Of a DNA stretch of 64,000 nt, positions 12,083-25,700 are shown piece after piece (within the stretch, counting starts at the first letter, position 1; each line of letters begins with the position of its first letter). The stretch covers positions 1,736,044 to 1,800,043 of the forward strand of contig JAEVLN010000016.1 of assembly GCA_018350325.1 (NCBI GenBank), read 5' to 3'. The notes under the pieces were generated by a model that had not been told where the DNA came from, did not search any database, and saw only the letters and a program-made list of their open reading frames with translations. The position numbers were made by a program, and so were the translations under genes. Origin of the DNA: Globodera rostochiensis. Its lineage: Eukaryota; Nematoda; Chromadorea; Rhabditida; Heteroderidae.

Positions 12083-12182
12083 GTGCCATTTTCGGTGCAT
12101 ACTTCGGCATTTTTGGTGCATATTTTTGCTTTTTTGGAGCATATTATATGTGCCTATTTGGCCATTTTTGGAGCATATAAAT
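12083..12182. repeat. Degenerate repeat of TTTTTGGTGCATA units
   Basis: Four to five copies of a 20-30 bp unit ending GGTGCATA or GGAGCATA directly follow the previous tract, so two unrelated simple arrays lie side by side. Confidence 0.75.
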
Positions 12183-13496
12183 CCGATCCCTAGCAATATG
12201 ATATATCAGAGCAAAATTTGCAAATTTTGGTTTAATTTAAGTTTTTTATTTTAATTTAGCCTGTATGCGCTTACTGTATTTTGTATGTCTAAATAGTCTT
12301 ATTTAGTTTATTTCTTATTTTATAACGAATATTTTTTCAATCAAATAAGATACGCGATGTTGATGTATTTAATTATGTCTGGAAGGAATAAACAAAAACC
12401 GAGCTTCAGAGAATTATGATACCATTTTAGTTTAACAAAAATTATTTTTTATAAAAATGATCCGACATATCCAACTGCGTTTTTGAGATACAGCATGGCA
12501 CTTGAATTCTTTTCATGCAAAGATAATACTGACTCCAAGAGGATGTTAATGATTCAAAAATTAATAAAAAAACGTTTAAATTTAATAAAACACAAAATAT
12601 GATAATAACGACATTTGAACATTTGTTGCTCAAGGGTTTGCCACGTAATGAATAGGCAAGGAAACTTGCCCCATCATAAAATCGCATAATCCATTATATA
12701 ATCAATCTATTTTGCGCAAAAGACGAAGAATCCTATAAAATTAAAACAAAACCATTGAAATTTTATATAATATTTAATTACGAAATAAAAAATGTTATTA
12801 AATTAGCGGAAAAATATAAGACTTGCTTAGCTCAAAACGACATAGGCAAATGTTTTAAAAAATGGTTAATAAAATGAATTTTTTTTTTAACAAAATTATT
12901 ATAGAAAATCCTTATCGATTAAAGCAGCTAGCTTAAAACAATTGCAACTAATTGTAAACGAGTTACGAAGAAAAATAAAATAAGACAGCAAACATCAAAA
13001 AATAATAATGTTAAAGTAAATAACTTTATTGTTTGGGATTTTTTTAAAAATTATGAAGAAGAATCAATTTGTGATATTATTTTAATTTTGTTATATAAGT
13101 TTCCATCGGTAAATTCAGCGAGATTGAAATGGTACAAAAGAATAAGCAAACAAAACAAACATTTATATTTTTGGGGTTTAAATTATATTTATACACAACA
13201 CTTTTTGTGATAAAATATCTATAAAATAAATAGGCAATACCTGGCAGAACATATATTTTATTTTATACGCCTTTTACACAAACTCTCATCATCCAGTTTG
13301 TACAAATAATAATTGTGAATGACTTTTTAAAAAAATGATAAATAAATCAGAATTCATTATTAACAAAACATCGAATGGCTATAAAATAATAATTATTTAC
13401 TATTAACAACTAGCATTTTTAATGTGATGATTATTTGAATATATTTTATAAATTAAATTTAAAAGTAAATGAAATGATAACATTTATACATACAAC
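12183..13496. other. A/T-rich stretch, nothing recognised
   Basis: An 81-codon minus-strand ORF at 12,442-12,687 has no clear coding bias. I see no repeats or splice-flanked islets. Confidence 0.5.
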
Positions 13497-13564
13497 CCGG
13501 AAGCAGCGGAATATTCTTCTCCAGACGAGGCGTCTATAACAATGCCCGTATAGCCTGCCACGAG
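13497..13564 (-). CDS. Candidate internal exon, 68 nt
   Basis: On the minus strand a GGCCTAG acceptor and a GTTGTA donor flank 22 codons plus two bases, reading VAGYTGIVIDASSGEEY. The same DNA on the plus strand is open and contains a HELGH string, so strand is not certain. No family assigned. Confidence 0.32.
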
Positions 13565-14401
13565 CTAGGCCACGTGTATCAACTTTAATAAAGCTAAATT
13601 GCGCCTTTATAGAAAGAAGTTAATAATACGTTAGTTGCTTTATGAAGCCAAATAAAAAGTTACTTAATTCATCATCTTAGCTAAATATGTATTATAAAAT
13701 CCAACAGCACACTTATGCACGTTAAAATCTGCAAACAGGAGCTTGCCACCTCCAATTGAATAATAATAACAGAAATAAATCTATTGCAGGTCGTCTTAAA
13801 ATAAAAGAAACAATATTATCGATATTTACTTCTTATTATTATAAAAAATTAATTAAAAAAGTTTTAAATATAACAAAAAAAAAGCAACAACCATACATCA
13901 GCTTAATAAATATTAAAAAAACAAAGCTCTACAATTTCTTGCTTAAACAACTAAAGTTCAAATTATGTTAAAAATTTAATATATAAAAAGAATATCGGTA
14001 ATTTAAATATTATTCAATTTTATCTATTTATTTGATTTTTTGTTAATAAAAAAGGATGGATAATGTATTTCTCGAATATTAAATATCATTTTGTTTTTAA
14101 ATCGGGTACCTCAAAAATATTATTTTATTTAGGTTAATTTTTACTTGGTTTTAAATTTGCAAAAGATTTTGTTTTCTCTAAAACAATCGCGAACTCGCCT
14201 GTGCTGCAGATACTGTCACACACGACGATTGCTAGTTCGATCGCCTAATGATTTTAAATGATGTTTTTTTAAATTTTATTAAATTAACTTTTTCCTTGCG
14301 GAATAAATATAAAAATTATATCACTGCGCCAGAGATCGATCGAATCGTGCACTTTAATTTTATCTTATTTATTTCCACAATTATTAATAATGTGTTCTTT
14401 T

Positions 14402-14552
14402 CTTTAGGTTTAGTTCATCTGTAAGCTGGGTGTTTATTTATTTTGCTGCCATTGCAATAGCAAATATTTTAGCATTTGCGTGATTATTGTCTTAAATTCA
14501 AAGTATAGTTTATCAACGATCTTTTGGATAAGTTAATATTTTCATGCCTTTG
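14402..14552. repeat. Diverged duplicate, copy 1
   Basis: This segment resembles 15550-15717 in the same orientation. Shared blocks include TTATTTATTTTG, GCCATTGCAATA, ATTTGCGTGATTA and GGATAAGTTAATATTTTCAT. Indels and substitutions show it is old. Confidence 0.85.
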
Positions 14553-15549
14553 CAAAGTTATCAGAATTTATTACCAAAGATGGTATTTACAGTTTTTATT
14601 TCTTAAATATTTTGATGCCAATAAATGGCTCGATAAGCCTTCGAGTAAACTCTAGACTGAGTTTCATTTCTGTTTCTTATACTTTCTTAACAAATTCATT
14701 TTATTTCATAAGATACAAAGTTTTAATTTATAAACTTGCAATTTATATTTGTTTTGGATTAGTATTTATTTTTGATCTCCTGTCAACTTAATTAAAATTT
14801 TAGTATTCGAATTGTTCTTTTAATATTTGAAAAAGTTTATACGGAATATTTTGCTTTATCCACGTTTATTTCACATTTTCTTACATTGTTCTACCACAAA
14901 ATTTACCCTGCACTGATCATCTGCCGATCTACAAGCAAAGAATATGGCGGATAACAGATGATCAATAACGAAAAAAAAGTTGGTTGCGCCACTTTTGTTG
15001 CCCATTTGATGAAAATTTATTTGCAAAATTTCGTTTTATCTAAACAAATTAAAATATCATATCATTAGAATTTCACATTGGAAATGTTGTGATTATTGAA
15101 GTTAATATTGACACGTTGTTTTAGTAAATTAGATTTTATATTCAGCAAAATTCCCTCGTTTTGGGGTTAATGTCAAGTTTTCCCCGTTTCAGCATCAAAC
15201 CAATTTATTTTCATTTAATCGCAATTTAATGGGAAAAAATTGTATGAATATTATATCCTTCTTTCAATAATAAGGTTCCAAATTTTTTATTTGTCAAATT
15301 TATTAAATACCACAATATATGGTGACGCTTATTTCCACGATGCACTTATATTCCGTGGCATAGTTTTTTTCGCTTTTTTGCATAGTAACTTAACTTGGTG
15401 TTTGTCATTTTCGTTATTTACAATTTACGAATTTAATTAAATCGTTTCAAATGGGCATTAAAAAAATGCAATTTTCTTTTGATTCTGTTCAAAAAGAATG
15501 TAATTGTTTTTAAGCTCGGTTTTATATGTTTTAATTTTTTCCAACTTTT

Positions 15550-15717
15550 CTTTATGTTTAGTTCACTTGATTAAAATATAAGTTAAGTGTTTTATTTATT
15601 TTGTTGCCATTGCAATAAAAAATATTTTAGAATTTGCGTGATTAATGTCTTAATTATTGAAATTTATAGTTTATCAACGAACGACTTTTTGGATAAGTTA
15701 ATATTTTCATGCCTTTG
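15550..15717. repeat. Diverged duplicate, copy 2
   Basis: Partner of 14402-14552, about 1.15 kb downstream and in direct orientation, with several small insertions. Confidence 0.85.
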
Positions 15718-16413
15718 TGTTTCTTCGTATTACTTAGGCAAAAGGTAAATACAATGTAAATTGCAAATTAATGATTTTTATCAATTCAAACTACTCCAAT
15801 AAATTATTTTCTTACTTTTGATTTGTTCTATTAAATAGCTTCACATATAAAGATTTTATTATTAAGGCGTTTTTCATAGCCTGCGATTACGATAATTATA
15901 TAGCCATGGTTTGTTATTTAAATTATATAATCATGGGTTTTAAATTTTTCTTTCATTTTCTTTTGATTGTTTTTTCATTTGCATAGATTATTTTTTAAGA
16001 CTTAAACCATTGTTTATTTATTTGACGAACAAATATCCCAATGTACGCGCTCAATGGGGTGAACAGGCATGGATTATATTTTATCTTTATTGTTTCAACA
16101 ATTTTTAAAAAAACAACAATATTATATAAATGTGTTTTGTTGCGATACTTTTATTAAATTTATTCAGGAAATATAAATTATATAAGTTGTCTTACTTTTA
16201 TATGTGTTTGAAAAAATATTAAGATAAAATAAAATTGCTCATTTGTTGCATTTTTTGAATGCAAGAAATGTTTTAGCGTTTAAAGGTAAATGAGCTTTTG
16301 CCACATACGTTGCTGTTTCAAAACCTTTTTTTAAGTCTGACCCAAAATAGTTTATTAAATATATTAAAACAAGTTTTATAGACCAACAAAGGAATAGAAT
16401 TAACCATTTTCAG

Positions 16414-16480
16414 CGTTTCCTCTGATCGCAGGGCAAGCATCCAAATAGACAAATGGAGTCCGAATAGTTCGCAAATTTAA
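16414..16480 (+). CDS. Exon-like islet after TTTTCAG
   Basis: A textbook acceptor CATTTTCAG precedes 22 codons reading VSSDRRASIQIDKW and ending TAA. It would be a terminal exon. Codon bias is weak and no partner exon was identified. Confidence 0.28.
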
Positions 16481-19400
16481 AAAGAAAATTCTTGATTCAC
16501 CGCCTTCCAAAATGCCGCCCTTATGTTTTTTTATTATTTAAACATAAAACATTTACATTCATTGGAACTGGAAGTTGTTTTAGATCTTTTGGGGAGTTTG
16601 TTAACTAACTGATTGGTTTTTAATTTGTTTTCTTTTTTCGGTATTTAGTGTCCACATTTTTTAAAACAAATTACAAATGTTTTTGTGTATTATTTTTAGT
16701 CATAATTTAAAAAATTACCTAAGAATGGATTTAATTTCTATGCAATTTTTATAATATAATTTTTTATGTATGACATCACAGTAAAAAAAATTTTAAATGA
16801 ATGTCAATAAGTTTTAGGTATGTTTAAATTAATTGCAAATGATTGTATAATTAGCCTGTATTCCAGCAAAATAACATTTAATATATGACTTTAAATTTTT
16901 TTTTCCACCAATTATTTGATAGATTTAGCTGGATAAATGTTTTTTTTCTTATTAGTATTGTTATCGTTCAATTGCAAAATTAATCAAATGCTTTGCTTTT
17001 TTTTAGCGAACTTTACATGTAAATATAAATCTTTTATTTACGTAAAATAGTGATAAAAACCACACTTTCATTGTATAAACTTTTAGCATATTCTTTGCTT
17101 GTTATGATTCTATATGGGTAATATATATAATATAAAATTTTGATCACAACAACTTATCGTTAATTTTTTATATTAATTTATTGTTTTTTGTTTTTAAATC
17201 GTTTTAATATCTATTTTTTATTTAAAACTTTGGGTGGAATTATAATCAAAACCAGAGTGACGTCGCAGCGGATGCTCATTTTTTAATTTGGTTATGCTTT
17301 TTTTTACTTACCTATATAACACCTATTTGGGTTGTCACAATTTTTTGTGTTTTTATAGATTTAATCATAACTTAAAAGATTTATATTTACTTTTGTTGTC
17401 ATATTTGAGGTTCTGTATTTTAGATAAATTAAATTTTAGTTTTTACAATGTTAATTTATGAATTCTGTATTATTACGGTACATTCGCTGGCCTTCTCGAT
17501 AAAGTTGTCAGAATAAACGCTTGTGTTTTAATGCACACCTGTCGAATGAAAGTATAAGTTTTTCAACTAAATACTAAAAATTAAAATAAAGTTAGATCAA
17601 CGTTATAACCTTGAAAATTGAAAAGTAATTAAAATAAGGAAATAACTCGGCCGCTTAAAAACAAAAATTAATTGATGCATTTTGCCCACTTTCGCAAAAC
17701 GCAAAGCAATTATTTATGATAATTATACGTTTGTTTTTTAATTAAAGAAATTATACGAATTGTATAAAAATGGCAAACCCAACAATTATTTTAAATGTTT
17801 AAATAAAGAATTTTATCTTAAGTAAAAAATCAAAGATTAGGCAATTAATTTTTATATTTGTGCATGGGTTATTAATTTTCGAATACCTTATTATCAGGTT
17901 TAAACGAAAATAAACAATAAAACTAAATTAAAAAATAAATTTTTTCTTGGAAGAGTAAGTTACCTGATATGGATAGCTTTACCATAAAAATTAACATGTC
18001 TTAAAAATCCAAGTAAATTAAAGACTAATTAAACTACCTAATAACAATTGTATTTCTTCTATTTTATCTGCGTTTTAGGTTCAAGTCTCGTCCACCACCT
18101 GCTGGAATGTCATTGCCCCCGGACAAAATTGCTTTGAATATATTAAATCAGCTTTTTTATAACAATTTAAACAATAAGATATATTGTGTTTCATAATAAG
18201 TAAAACAGTTTTGAGAAAAAATTCATATAAACTCTAATCTAATTAAGATAAATGTAAAAGTGAAAATTTAAAACAATAAATAAATATAAAAGTAGAGAAA
18301 TATAAACATGCCATTTGTGTGACGAATATGGCAATCACTTGGGCGATGCGTCGGAGCGTTCTACTTATAAATAAACAACCAATTTAACATCTATTTGAAT
18401 TAAACATTATTAAACAAAAAAACGCGAAATGTAGTAGGGCGGATATACTACTTATTTAAAGGTGTATCCAATGTTATAAAATTGGGAAAAGAGCCGGAAT
18501 CGGCGCGGGTGAGAATTGAACAGTCGGATATGCTAAATTACTGCGATTGCACAGCACATAAATATTCAAAGAAAAGACATCATAAAAACTAATAAAAAGA
18601 TATATAGTAATATAAATTAATATTCTGTGACTGCCAGTTTGGTGTTTATCCATATTTAATCATAATCTTTAATGCCTGCATGGGTGCGTGTTTAGCAGGA
18701 ACGTAGATGTTGTTTGTAAAAAAAATTTAAAAATTTAATGATAAAATACTAAATCAAAAAAGATTATTTAAAATGTCAAAATTTAAAAATATTACAAATA
18801 ACAAAATCAAATGAAAATTAAATGGCAAATAAATATCTGAAACCAGTATATATTACTTCCAAAGCAATTAGAAAAGTAATAATCAAAAGAAAACAAATTA
18901 GCTAAAAAAATCCTTTTGAATAAAGATTCAAAATAAATAAACAAATTAATTATGCAACTTAAAAATATCCAACTTTGGAATATCTTTCTGTGCAACTTCT
19001 CAACATCCAATTACGAAATTAAATTAGTCAGGTTATCCATCCCGACACATATGCATGGCTGCCGTTCGTTTGTGTTGACGTCAACGATTTTCATAATACC
19101 GTTTCTCAATTTTACGCATAAATATAGAATTTATAACACAATTTTCTTACAAAGTTTTTGCCAAAAACATTATTGCATATGCAAAGTAACTTACTATTTA
19201 CCAGTAACAATAACAAAAAATAATTTTATTCTAAAAATACATTATTTGTTGAAATATTGCAATCATTAGAGTTGAATTTTGGTTAATTTGTGTGAAAATA
19301 AAGCCGGGTTTTTTTTAAATATTAAAAAATTAACAAACATTATCCTTTATACTAATTTTTTTATGTAAATTATGTGGAACAGCGGTAAAAATATTTGTGA

Positions 19401-20523
19401 TAAATTTTAAATAAAATAAGTGACCAGGAATAAAGTCAAATCAAATCGATTGATTAGTATGTTTTAAATAAGTTTAAATTGTTTAAAAATTGCATTATAA
19501 CTCCAACTAAAAAATATATATTTATAAATACTACATTAATTTTGTATTTACTTCATATATGGTCTTCTTAAATAAAAACAATTTGAATATTGTTTAATAA
19601 AAATAATAGTACAAAAAACTGAGTTGCAATATGATTTCGAAATATGCTATCGTCTAAATTGTAATAATATTAAAGCTACTTATAAAATCATTCTACAAAA
19701 CCCCAAAACTTCAAGCGCAAATATAATGAACTAAGTTTAATATTTGTCGAAAAGATGAACAAATATCCCTTATTTTTTTAATCAACTATTAATATTAATT
19801 GGGCATAATTAATCATCTTTTAAATTAATTCAGAGAATAAATATAATTTATGCTAAAAAAAGATCAATCTATTATTCTAATTTTTAAAAAATATTATTAT
19901 CTTACATTCACTGCCCAATTTTTAAAACTGTATTTATGATATTTAGATCAAAGAAGAACTAGACCTTCTTTCATTAAATCATATTAATCATTTTAAAATT
20001 TAATTAAAAGTAAACAAAATCATTATCATAAAAACATTTGTTAAATTGCTACAACAAACCATTTTATTCAATAAATAATTTAATAAATTAAGAATCCATT
20101 CGTTTTCAAGCTTAAAAATATTTTAAAAATATATATTTGTTTTCAATCCTTGCTTTAAGTCATATTGTAGAAATTCGTATCGATCATTAGAACACCAGCA
20201 CATAAAATATAAAAATTCAGTTTATAATTATGTAAATTTAAAAATGAAAATGTAATCAATGCGCCGAAGTGTCGGTGAAATTAGGCGGGCGGGCGCGGAA
20301 GAGCTCGTGTTGGGAGTGTCTCAAGCCACCACTCCGACTTTGTGAAATGAAAGGCCACGGCCAATAGAGTAATTCAATTTTATAATTCATCGCTACGAAA
20401 ATCGGAAAAAATTGTTAAATCAAAAAAACTATATAAATTAACACCAACGGCACGCATAAGAACGTTCTTGATCGTTACTGTAATTAATAATTAATAAAAA
20501 ATCGGGCTATCGTCGCGTCGAAA
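16481..20523. other. A/T-rich stretch with several GC islets
   Basis: Islets of interest: 17,255-17,290; about 17,490-17,530, where the minus strand has a GTAATA donor after DNFIEKASECT; 18,079-18,162, where a plus TTTTAG acceptor is followed by 27 codons that contain TTCWNVIAPGQNCF but are also open in a second frame; 18,300-18,360; 18,490-18,560; and 20,250-20,365, which is unusually GC-rich and open in five frames. A 105-codon plus ORF at 18,952-19,269 has no clear bias. None can be joined into a gene. Confidence 0.45.
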
Positions 20524-20970
20524 ATGACCGTACATTTGCATTGGTCCGTTGGCCAATTATTTTTATTATCTATAAATTGTTGTCACAACCAAAAAATTAA
20601 ATGTCACTCTCAAAACCTTGTAATCATGACAAATAATAATAAAGGCTTATGCTCAAGAAATATAAGTTATCGCAGTTCTTTAAAAAAAATTTTAAGAAAG
20701 GATTTTATGATTGTATTATGTATACAGCACCATAAGAAAATCTCTGTGGAATGCAAAGTCACTAAAGGTATATTCCAACAACTTTACTACCGTTTATTTT
20801 ATTTGTAATTTTGCTATTTTCTAAAATGAAATAATGCATTTTTTAAAATAACAAACTGGTTTTTCGCCACAGAGATGAAAACAGCACAATTCAGTTTTAT
20901 GCCAACATTAACTTCAAAATTCTTTTGCTTTTTTCGAAGAAAACCGATCATATGGCCGCCGAATCAGTCT
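20524..20970 (+). CDS. Candidate 5' end of a gene, two exons
   Basis: An ATG in a good context (AAAATGACC) opens 89 codons plus one base, 20524-20791, followed by a GTTTAT donor. An 81-nt A/T-rich intron ends TTTCGCCACAG, and exon 20873-20970 continues in frame for 32 codons (KTAQFSFMPTLTSKFF) to a GTAAAT donor in phase 0. The first part begins MTVHLHWSVGQLF. The joined 122 residues have no signal I can name; there are several cysteines, and lysine and arginine near the end. If the intron is not removed, the first frame stops 15 nt past the donor. The 3' part was not found. The 65% A/T codons fit the surroundings. Confidence 0.38.
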
Positions 20971-21906
20971 GTAAATAAAAGCGTTTTTTTTAAAATTAAA
21001 TATAAAAAATTTTTTATTAACAGGTTTATTTTTATTTTTAAAACTAATATTTATTATAATTGTTTATATAGTTCTTAATTGACTCTGTTTATAGAGCACA
21101 TTTAAAAAGTTTTTGGAAATTCATATTTTATTGTAACGTCATAGGCTCACATCCATTTAATTTTTTTGGTGCTGTAACTAATCCACTTTAATTTTTCTTT
21201 TAAAGCTGTTTTTTTAATAGATTTCTTTATAACATTTTTTAAATATAGAAGATTTTGTCGAATTCTCAATAAGCAATAAACTATTGCATTAGTGACTTTA
21301 ACAGTAATGCCTTCTTTTAATCAGCAAGAGAAAGCAATTCAGTAAGTGGAATGCAGCTTTTTATCTGATTATAAATTTTATGGTTAACTTTGGAATGTAT
21401 AGAAGAGTCATAATTCATATTATAATTTTTTATAAGTTTTTTATGGTTTGTTTATTACAAGAAATATTCAGGCAATCTTTTTCTTCTTTCTACGACGACG
21501 AGAGTTGATTTATGTTTTATTCAGAAAAATTACACTATATTTCAATATCTTCCGACATATCAATACTTTCATATAAAATGTTTATTGAATTAATTTTTTG
21601 ATTCAAGTCAAGAAGATATACAAATGAAATACATAAAGCTAAATCTCTGTTTGCTTTTGAAAAATGTTAATTCACATTTTTTCTCTTTTTACTCATGCAA
21701 CCACTATCCAATTGGGACATGTACTTCAATATGGAATTGACGCTTTATTTTAAAATATTTCATCAATAAATTATTTTTTAAAAAAAAATAAAGTTTAAAA
21801 CAAGGAAACAATTTGAATTAGCAAAAACAAATAGTTAATTCTATTGAAATGTGGTACTTAAATATGTTAAAAATTTTGTTTTTTAAAACCAATCTGGCGC
21901 CATTTT

Positions 21907-22086
21907 ATGGACGGCCGATACCAGGCTCAGATGGTGGCCTCTTTTGCCTCGCACATATGCTCAGGATTTGTTTTTTTTTCGACAACACTCCGAGAAAACG
22001 AACACGACGGGTTGGGCACATACCCATTTACCGTGATATTGCTCCTCAATGAGCAACAAATTTATTTTTTATTAAGGAAATATTAA
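21907..22086 (+). CDS. Small ORF with coding-like bias, 59 aa
   Basis: ATG at 21907, stop at 22084-22086. The product starts MDGRYQAQMVASFASH and contains TTLRENEHDGLGTYPF. Over 50 codons counted, second positions are A/T in 33 and third positions G/C in 28, favouring this frame over the longer 67-codon frame (21,849-22,052) that overlaps it. No acceptor lies just upstream. Could be a short gene or an exon. No family recognised. Confidence 0.33.
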   Translation: MDGRYQAQMVASFASHICSGFVFFSTTLRENEHDGLGTYPFTVILLLNEQQIYFLLRKY

Positions 22087-22173
22087 ATCAATAATAAATT
22101 TACTATACAAAAATTACTTATCTGTAAAATAAATTAACTGTTGCAATAATTCTCTTATTGAATAATTTTCCAT

Positions 22174-22476
22174 TTAGATAAAATAAAGCAAAATTTTGAA
22201 ATTTAGGACTGTCCGGAAAAACCTATAATACAAAGTAATCATGTTATCCCAAATATAAAAAACTTCCGGCATCAATTGTGCAGTAAGCATCCCACAATTC
22301 ACTCCGGATGCCAAAAAAATAGTACCCGGTGAATTAAGAAAAAATGCTTCTGAAATCATCCTACATTGAGCAAAACAGCTTTTTGTCCGCTTGCCACGAA
22401 CGGTGTTGTAACGGACGAGCCTGATAGCTACCGTTTGATAAATCAAATATTTATTATTTTGATGCAAAAAAAACAT
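22174..22476 (-). CDS. Unassigned ORF, about 100 codons
   Basis: The second-longest open frame of the A/T-rich part in this strand context. It includes VRYNTVRGKRTKSCF and then SPGTIFLASGVNCGML. Codon-position bias is only weak (22 of 54 G/C at third positions). Start and splicing unclear. It may be an exon or chance. Confidence 0.25.
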   Translation of the reverse strand: MFFLHQNNKYLIYQTVAIRLVRYNTVRGKRTKSCFAQCRMISEAFFLNSPGTIFLASGVNCGMLTAQLMPEVFYIWDNMITLYYRFFRTVLNFKILLYFI

Positions 22477-22789
22477 TACTTTTTAGCTATTAAACAAATT
22501 AAAAATAATATAACTGTAACAACAAATTAAATTTCACGCCTGAGCTCCATTGGTTAGTTGCTCATACACAAAAACTTGCTCGGCAGTGGGGTTGGTGATT
22601 ATTTATACCAAATGTTACGATCATACAATTATAGGTATGTATGTAGATGATAAAATTGCAAATTGCTTTAAAATGTTACGCTTGAAACCCCCGAACAAGC
22701 TATTATTAAAAAAAGCATTAACTAAGAGGACTGAATTGCATGGTAATGAGTCAATCGGAAAAATAATTTTGTCTTATTATAAAAGCTAA

Positions 22790-25700
22790 ATAAAAACTCA
22801 GCGCGAGCAGCTTACTATTGGTCTTAGAACTTGAAAGCATTATAATAAAATCTATTTTCAAAAAACCCAATTACCATATATTTATAAATATGACAGCATT
22901 ATTTAATACAAGTTGCATGACTAATTTTTCCATAACGCTCATCGGTAACTTGTTTAAACTACAAAGTAATTCATAAAATTATTCTAATCTAAAAAAACAT
23001 AAAAACACTTATATAAATAAATACAAATTATGTCTAAACCATTTAAACACAAAATTAAAACGAAATTTAAATGCGTTTTAAATTTTAAATTTATTAACAA
23101 ATCTTAAAATATCCAATTCCAAATATCTTCAAAAATTTATTTCAATTTCTTATCAACAAATCGGATCATTGCCGAACCGTCAGCGCAACATACAGGCGCG
23201 TAAGAAACAGGCGCGTCAAATAATATTAAATACATAAAAGAATTATAACCATAAGACAAAATTAATTAATTTTTGGTGATAATTATTCATTAAGCAATAA
23301 ATGTCAAACAACAATTTTTTTTTCAAATAAATAATTTGAATTTTATTATTCCCACTCTGCAGAGACATGTCATATTTTTACGTAAAATAATAAAATTATG
23401 CAAGATAACATAAATGCTTAAAAAATTTGTATTTAAAATATGTTTTCTTGGTTTGATTTTTATTTTTTGCTGTTATGCCCTTTTCTACAAAATGTATAAC
23501 TTTTGAAATTTTATATGTATTTTTTGCATAACGATGGTAATTTTCCTAATAAATAAATCCCATTAGTTTTCATTAATAAGACTATTTTATTTTTTTAATC
23601 ATCTGATAACTAAATTTATAAATTTGTCACAAATAAAGTTTTAATTAGTTACGGTGTTATCGCAGGTGATGTAATGGACTGGCTGAACTGGGCACTGTTT
23701 TAGCTTCATTATTTTATCTTTGCAGAATTTTTTTTGACTAATTAATTTACTTTATTATATTGCATTTATTTTTACTTTAAATCTTATTTCACTATTTTTT
23801 TGATTTCCAACTTTTTGTTCCTGCTTTTATTTAAATGTATGATTGAATTTATCCATTGATGATAAAATCATTTTTAAATAATATAAAAATTATTTATAAA
23901 AATAAAACATTTAAATATTTGAAAACATTTTCGTTTCGAGTGGAATAATAAACAAGAAATTATTTTTATTTTAGACTCATTTCTTCCTAAATTTATTGTA
24001 AGGATTCGGTAAAAATATTTTTACACCATTTATACTGTAATAATTCGTCGGCATTGATAATTTTAATTCATAGATCGTACTTAGTCTAGGTTTAAATAAA
24101 GCAGAAAAAGGTTCATTCATATCCAATCGTTTATAAAAAAGAAAATAATATCTTAAATGAATGTTTTTGGAAAAGTTAACCCATAACTTAAATAAAGCTT
24201 TAAAGACAGGATTAATTTAACCATGGTTAAAAATTTAATTTTTATATACAAAGAACTAATTAAAATTTCAATGGCTACAGGATTGGGCTTCCAACCCGGC
24301 GTTTCAAAGCGTGTTTGTTACCACCTGTGGGTGTTTATGCAAAAACGGAAAGCGTGGTGAGACCATATGCGTAAGAAGTTGACGTTTGCGGAACCATACG
24401 CTGGACCACCACTGGCGGGGCTCGTAAAGTCTTCGAAGTGCGGTCTACTACTATGATGGCAAGTTATTCATAATTATTTGAAAATCTGTATAAAGATTGT
24501 ATTAATGAAAACTTCAAAATAGTTTTAAAATTAATATATAAGAAATGCAAATTATTAAATCAATACATATTAAAAGGCAGGGAAAAATCATTTTATGGGC
24601 GCGTTTTTGACAAATACACGTTGCATATTTAATCAAAATTAAATTTTGAGATTTTAATATTTAGTAAAATAAATTATAGGATTAATTAAAATTAACATAT
24701 ATTATTCTAAATTTCTTTGCCAAAATTGGCTTTTATATGCGTATTTGGATTGAAGCCGTCTCTTCGCAATCATAAAAAACTTATAAAGTAGTTTGATAAT
24801 TAATTGAAAAAGAAACGAAGAAATAATTACAAAATTAATTATGCACGCAAGCCATAAAAATATTCACATTTTAAGCTAATTAGTAAAAATATCATATTGC
24901 CAAAGTGCCTTTTTTCTTTGGAACGTCTGCATTCCAAGTGACAAGTTTTTTAAAAGGAAAATAATGATCTTTTGTGCAATCTACCGATTTTTATAACATC
25001 AATTTTATCATTTTATTACAAAAATAGTATACAATATATGAATTATTTTGATTCGAATCAACATTATTGCATTTAGACGAATAAAACATTTTCTTACAAT
25101 CTAAAATAAATACTAATTAATTATAATAAAGCTAATCAACCTTTTGGAAATTTTCAATCCTCAACACATCAGGTGATTAAATTTATTTAAAAATTACTAA
25201 TTCTAATTTTTCCTACTAAATCAATTAAATTCAAATGAATTACTAGATTGCGCGATACGAACTACAAGATTTGGCTGAAAGTTAGCAGAACTGAAGAGGA
25301 CAGAATATCATAAAGATTACTTCTAAAAAAATGGTAAAGCTGAATTGTTTAATCGAAATTTATAAGAAAATGATATTTGCTTTAAACCCAAAAATGAACA
25401 CATAAAATATTAAAAGTTTTAAAATAATAATGAACTAATTCATAAATTAAACAAAAAAAGTTTAATCAAGTAAAAGACAATACAAACATTAAAAACTTTG
25501 CGTTTACAAAAACCCCTGAGCCTTGAAATAATATTAAAGCATAACTTCTAAATTATTATTTTGAAGTAATATGTTTTTCATCATTACATTTGTGTAAGTA
25601 ATTTTATCTTGCAAAAATTATTGTTAAAAATTTGTTTTATTTACGACTATAAACACATTTCTTCAGTTAAAAAGATTGCCAGACGCGACTAATTCCTTCA

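Larger units (their letters stand above)
13565..16413. other. A/T-rich stretch with one diverged duplication
   Basis: Apart from the duplicated segments listed separately, only short ORFs of 60-70 codons with A/T-driven composition are present (for example 13,756-13,971 plus and 15,240-15,440 plus). GC-richer patches lie at about 14,190-14,250 and 14,915-14,985. Confidence 0.5.

Noticed and set aside
13505..13585. HELGH string on the plus strand, suggesting a zinc metalloprotease or scavenger-receptor-like domain
   Set aside because: The minus strand of the same islet has better splice edges and an equally good frame. HELGH alone, without the third histidine region or flanking domain, is not enough.
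22550..22789. YVDD string in a plus ORF, as in reverse transcriptases
   Set aside because: No other reverse-transcriptase motif is found around it, and the flanking residues do not follow the family pattern. Likely chance.
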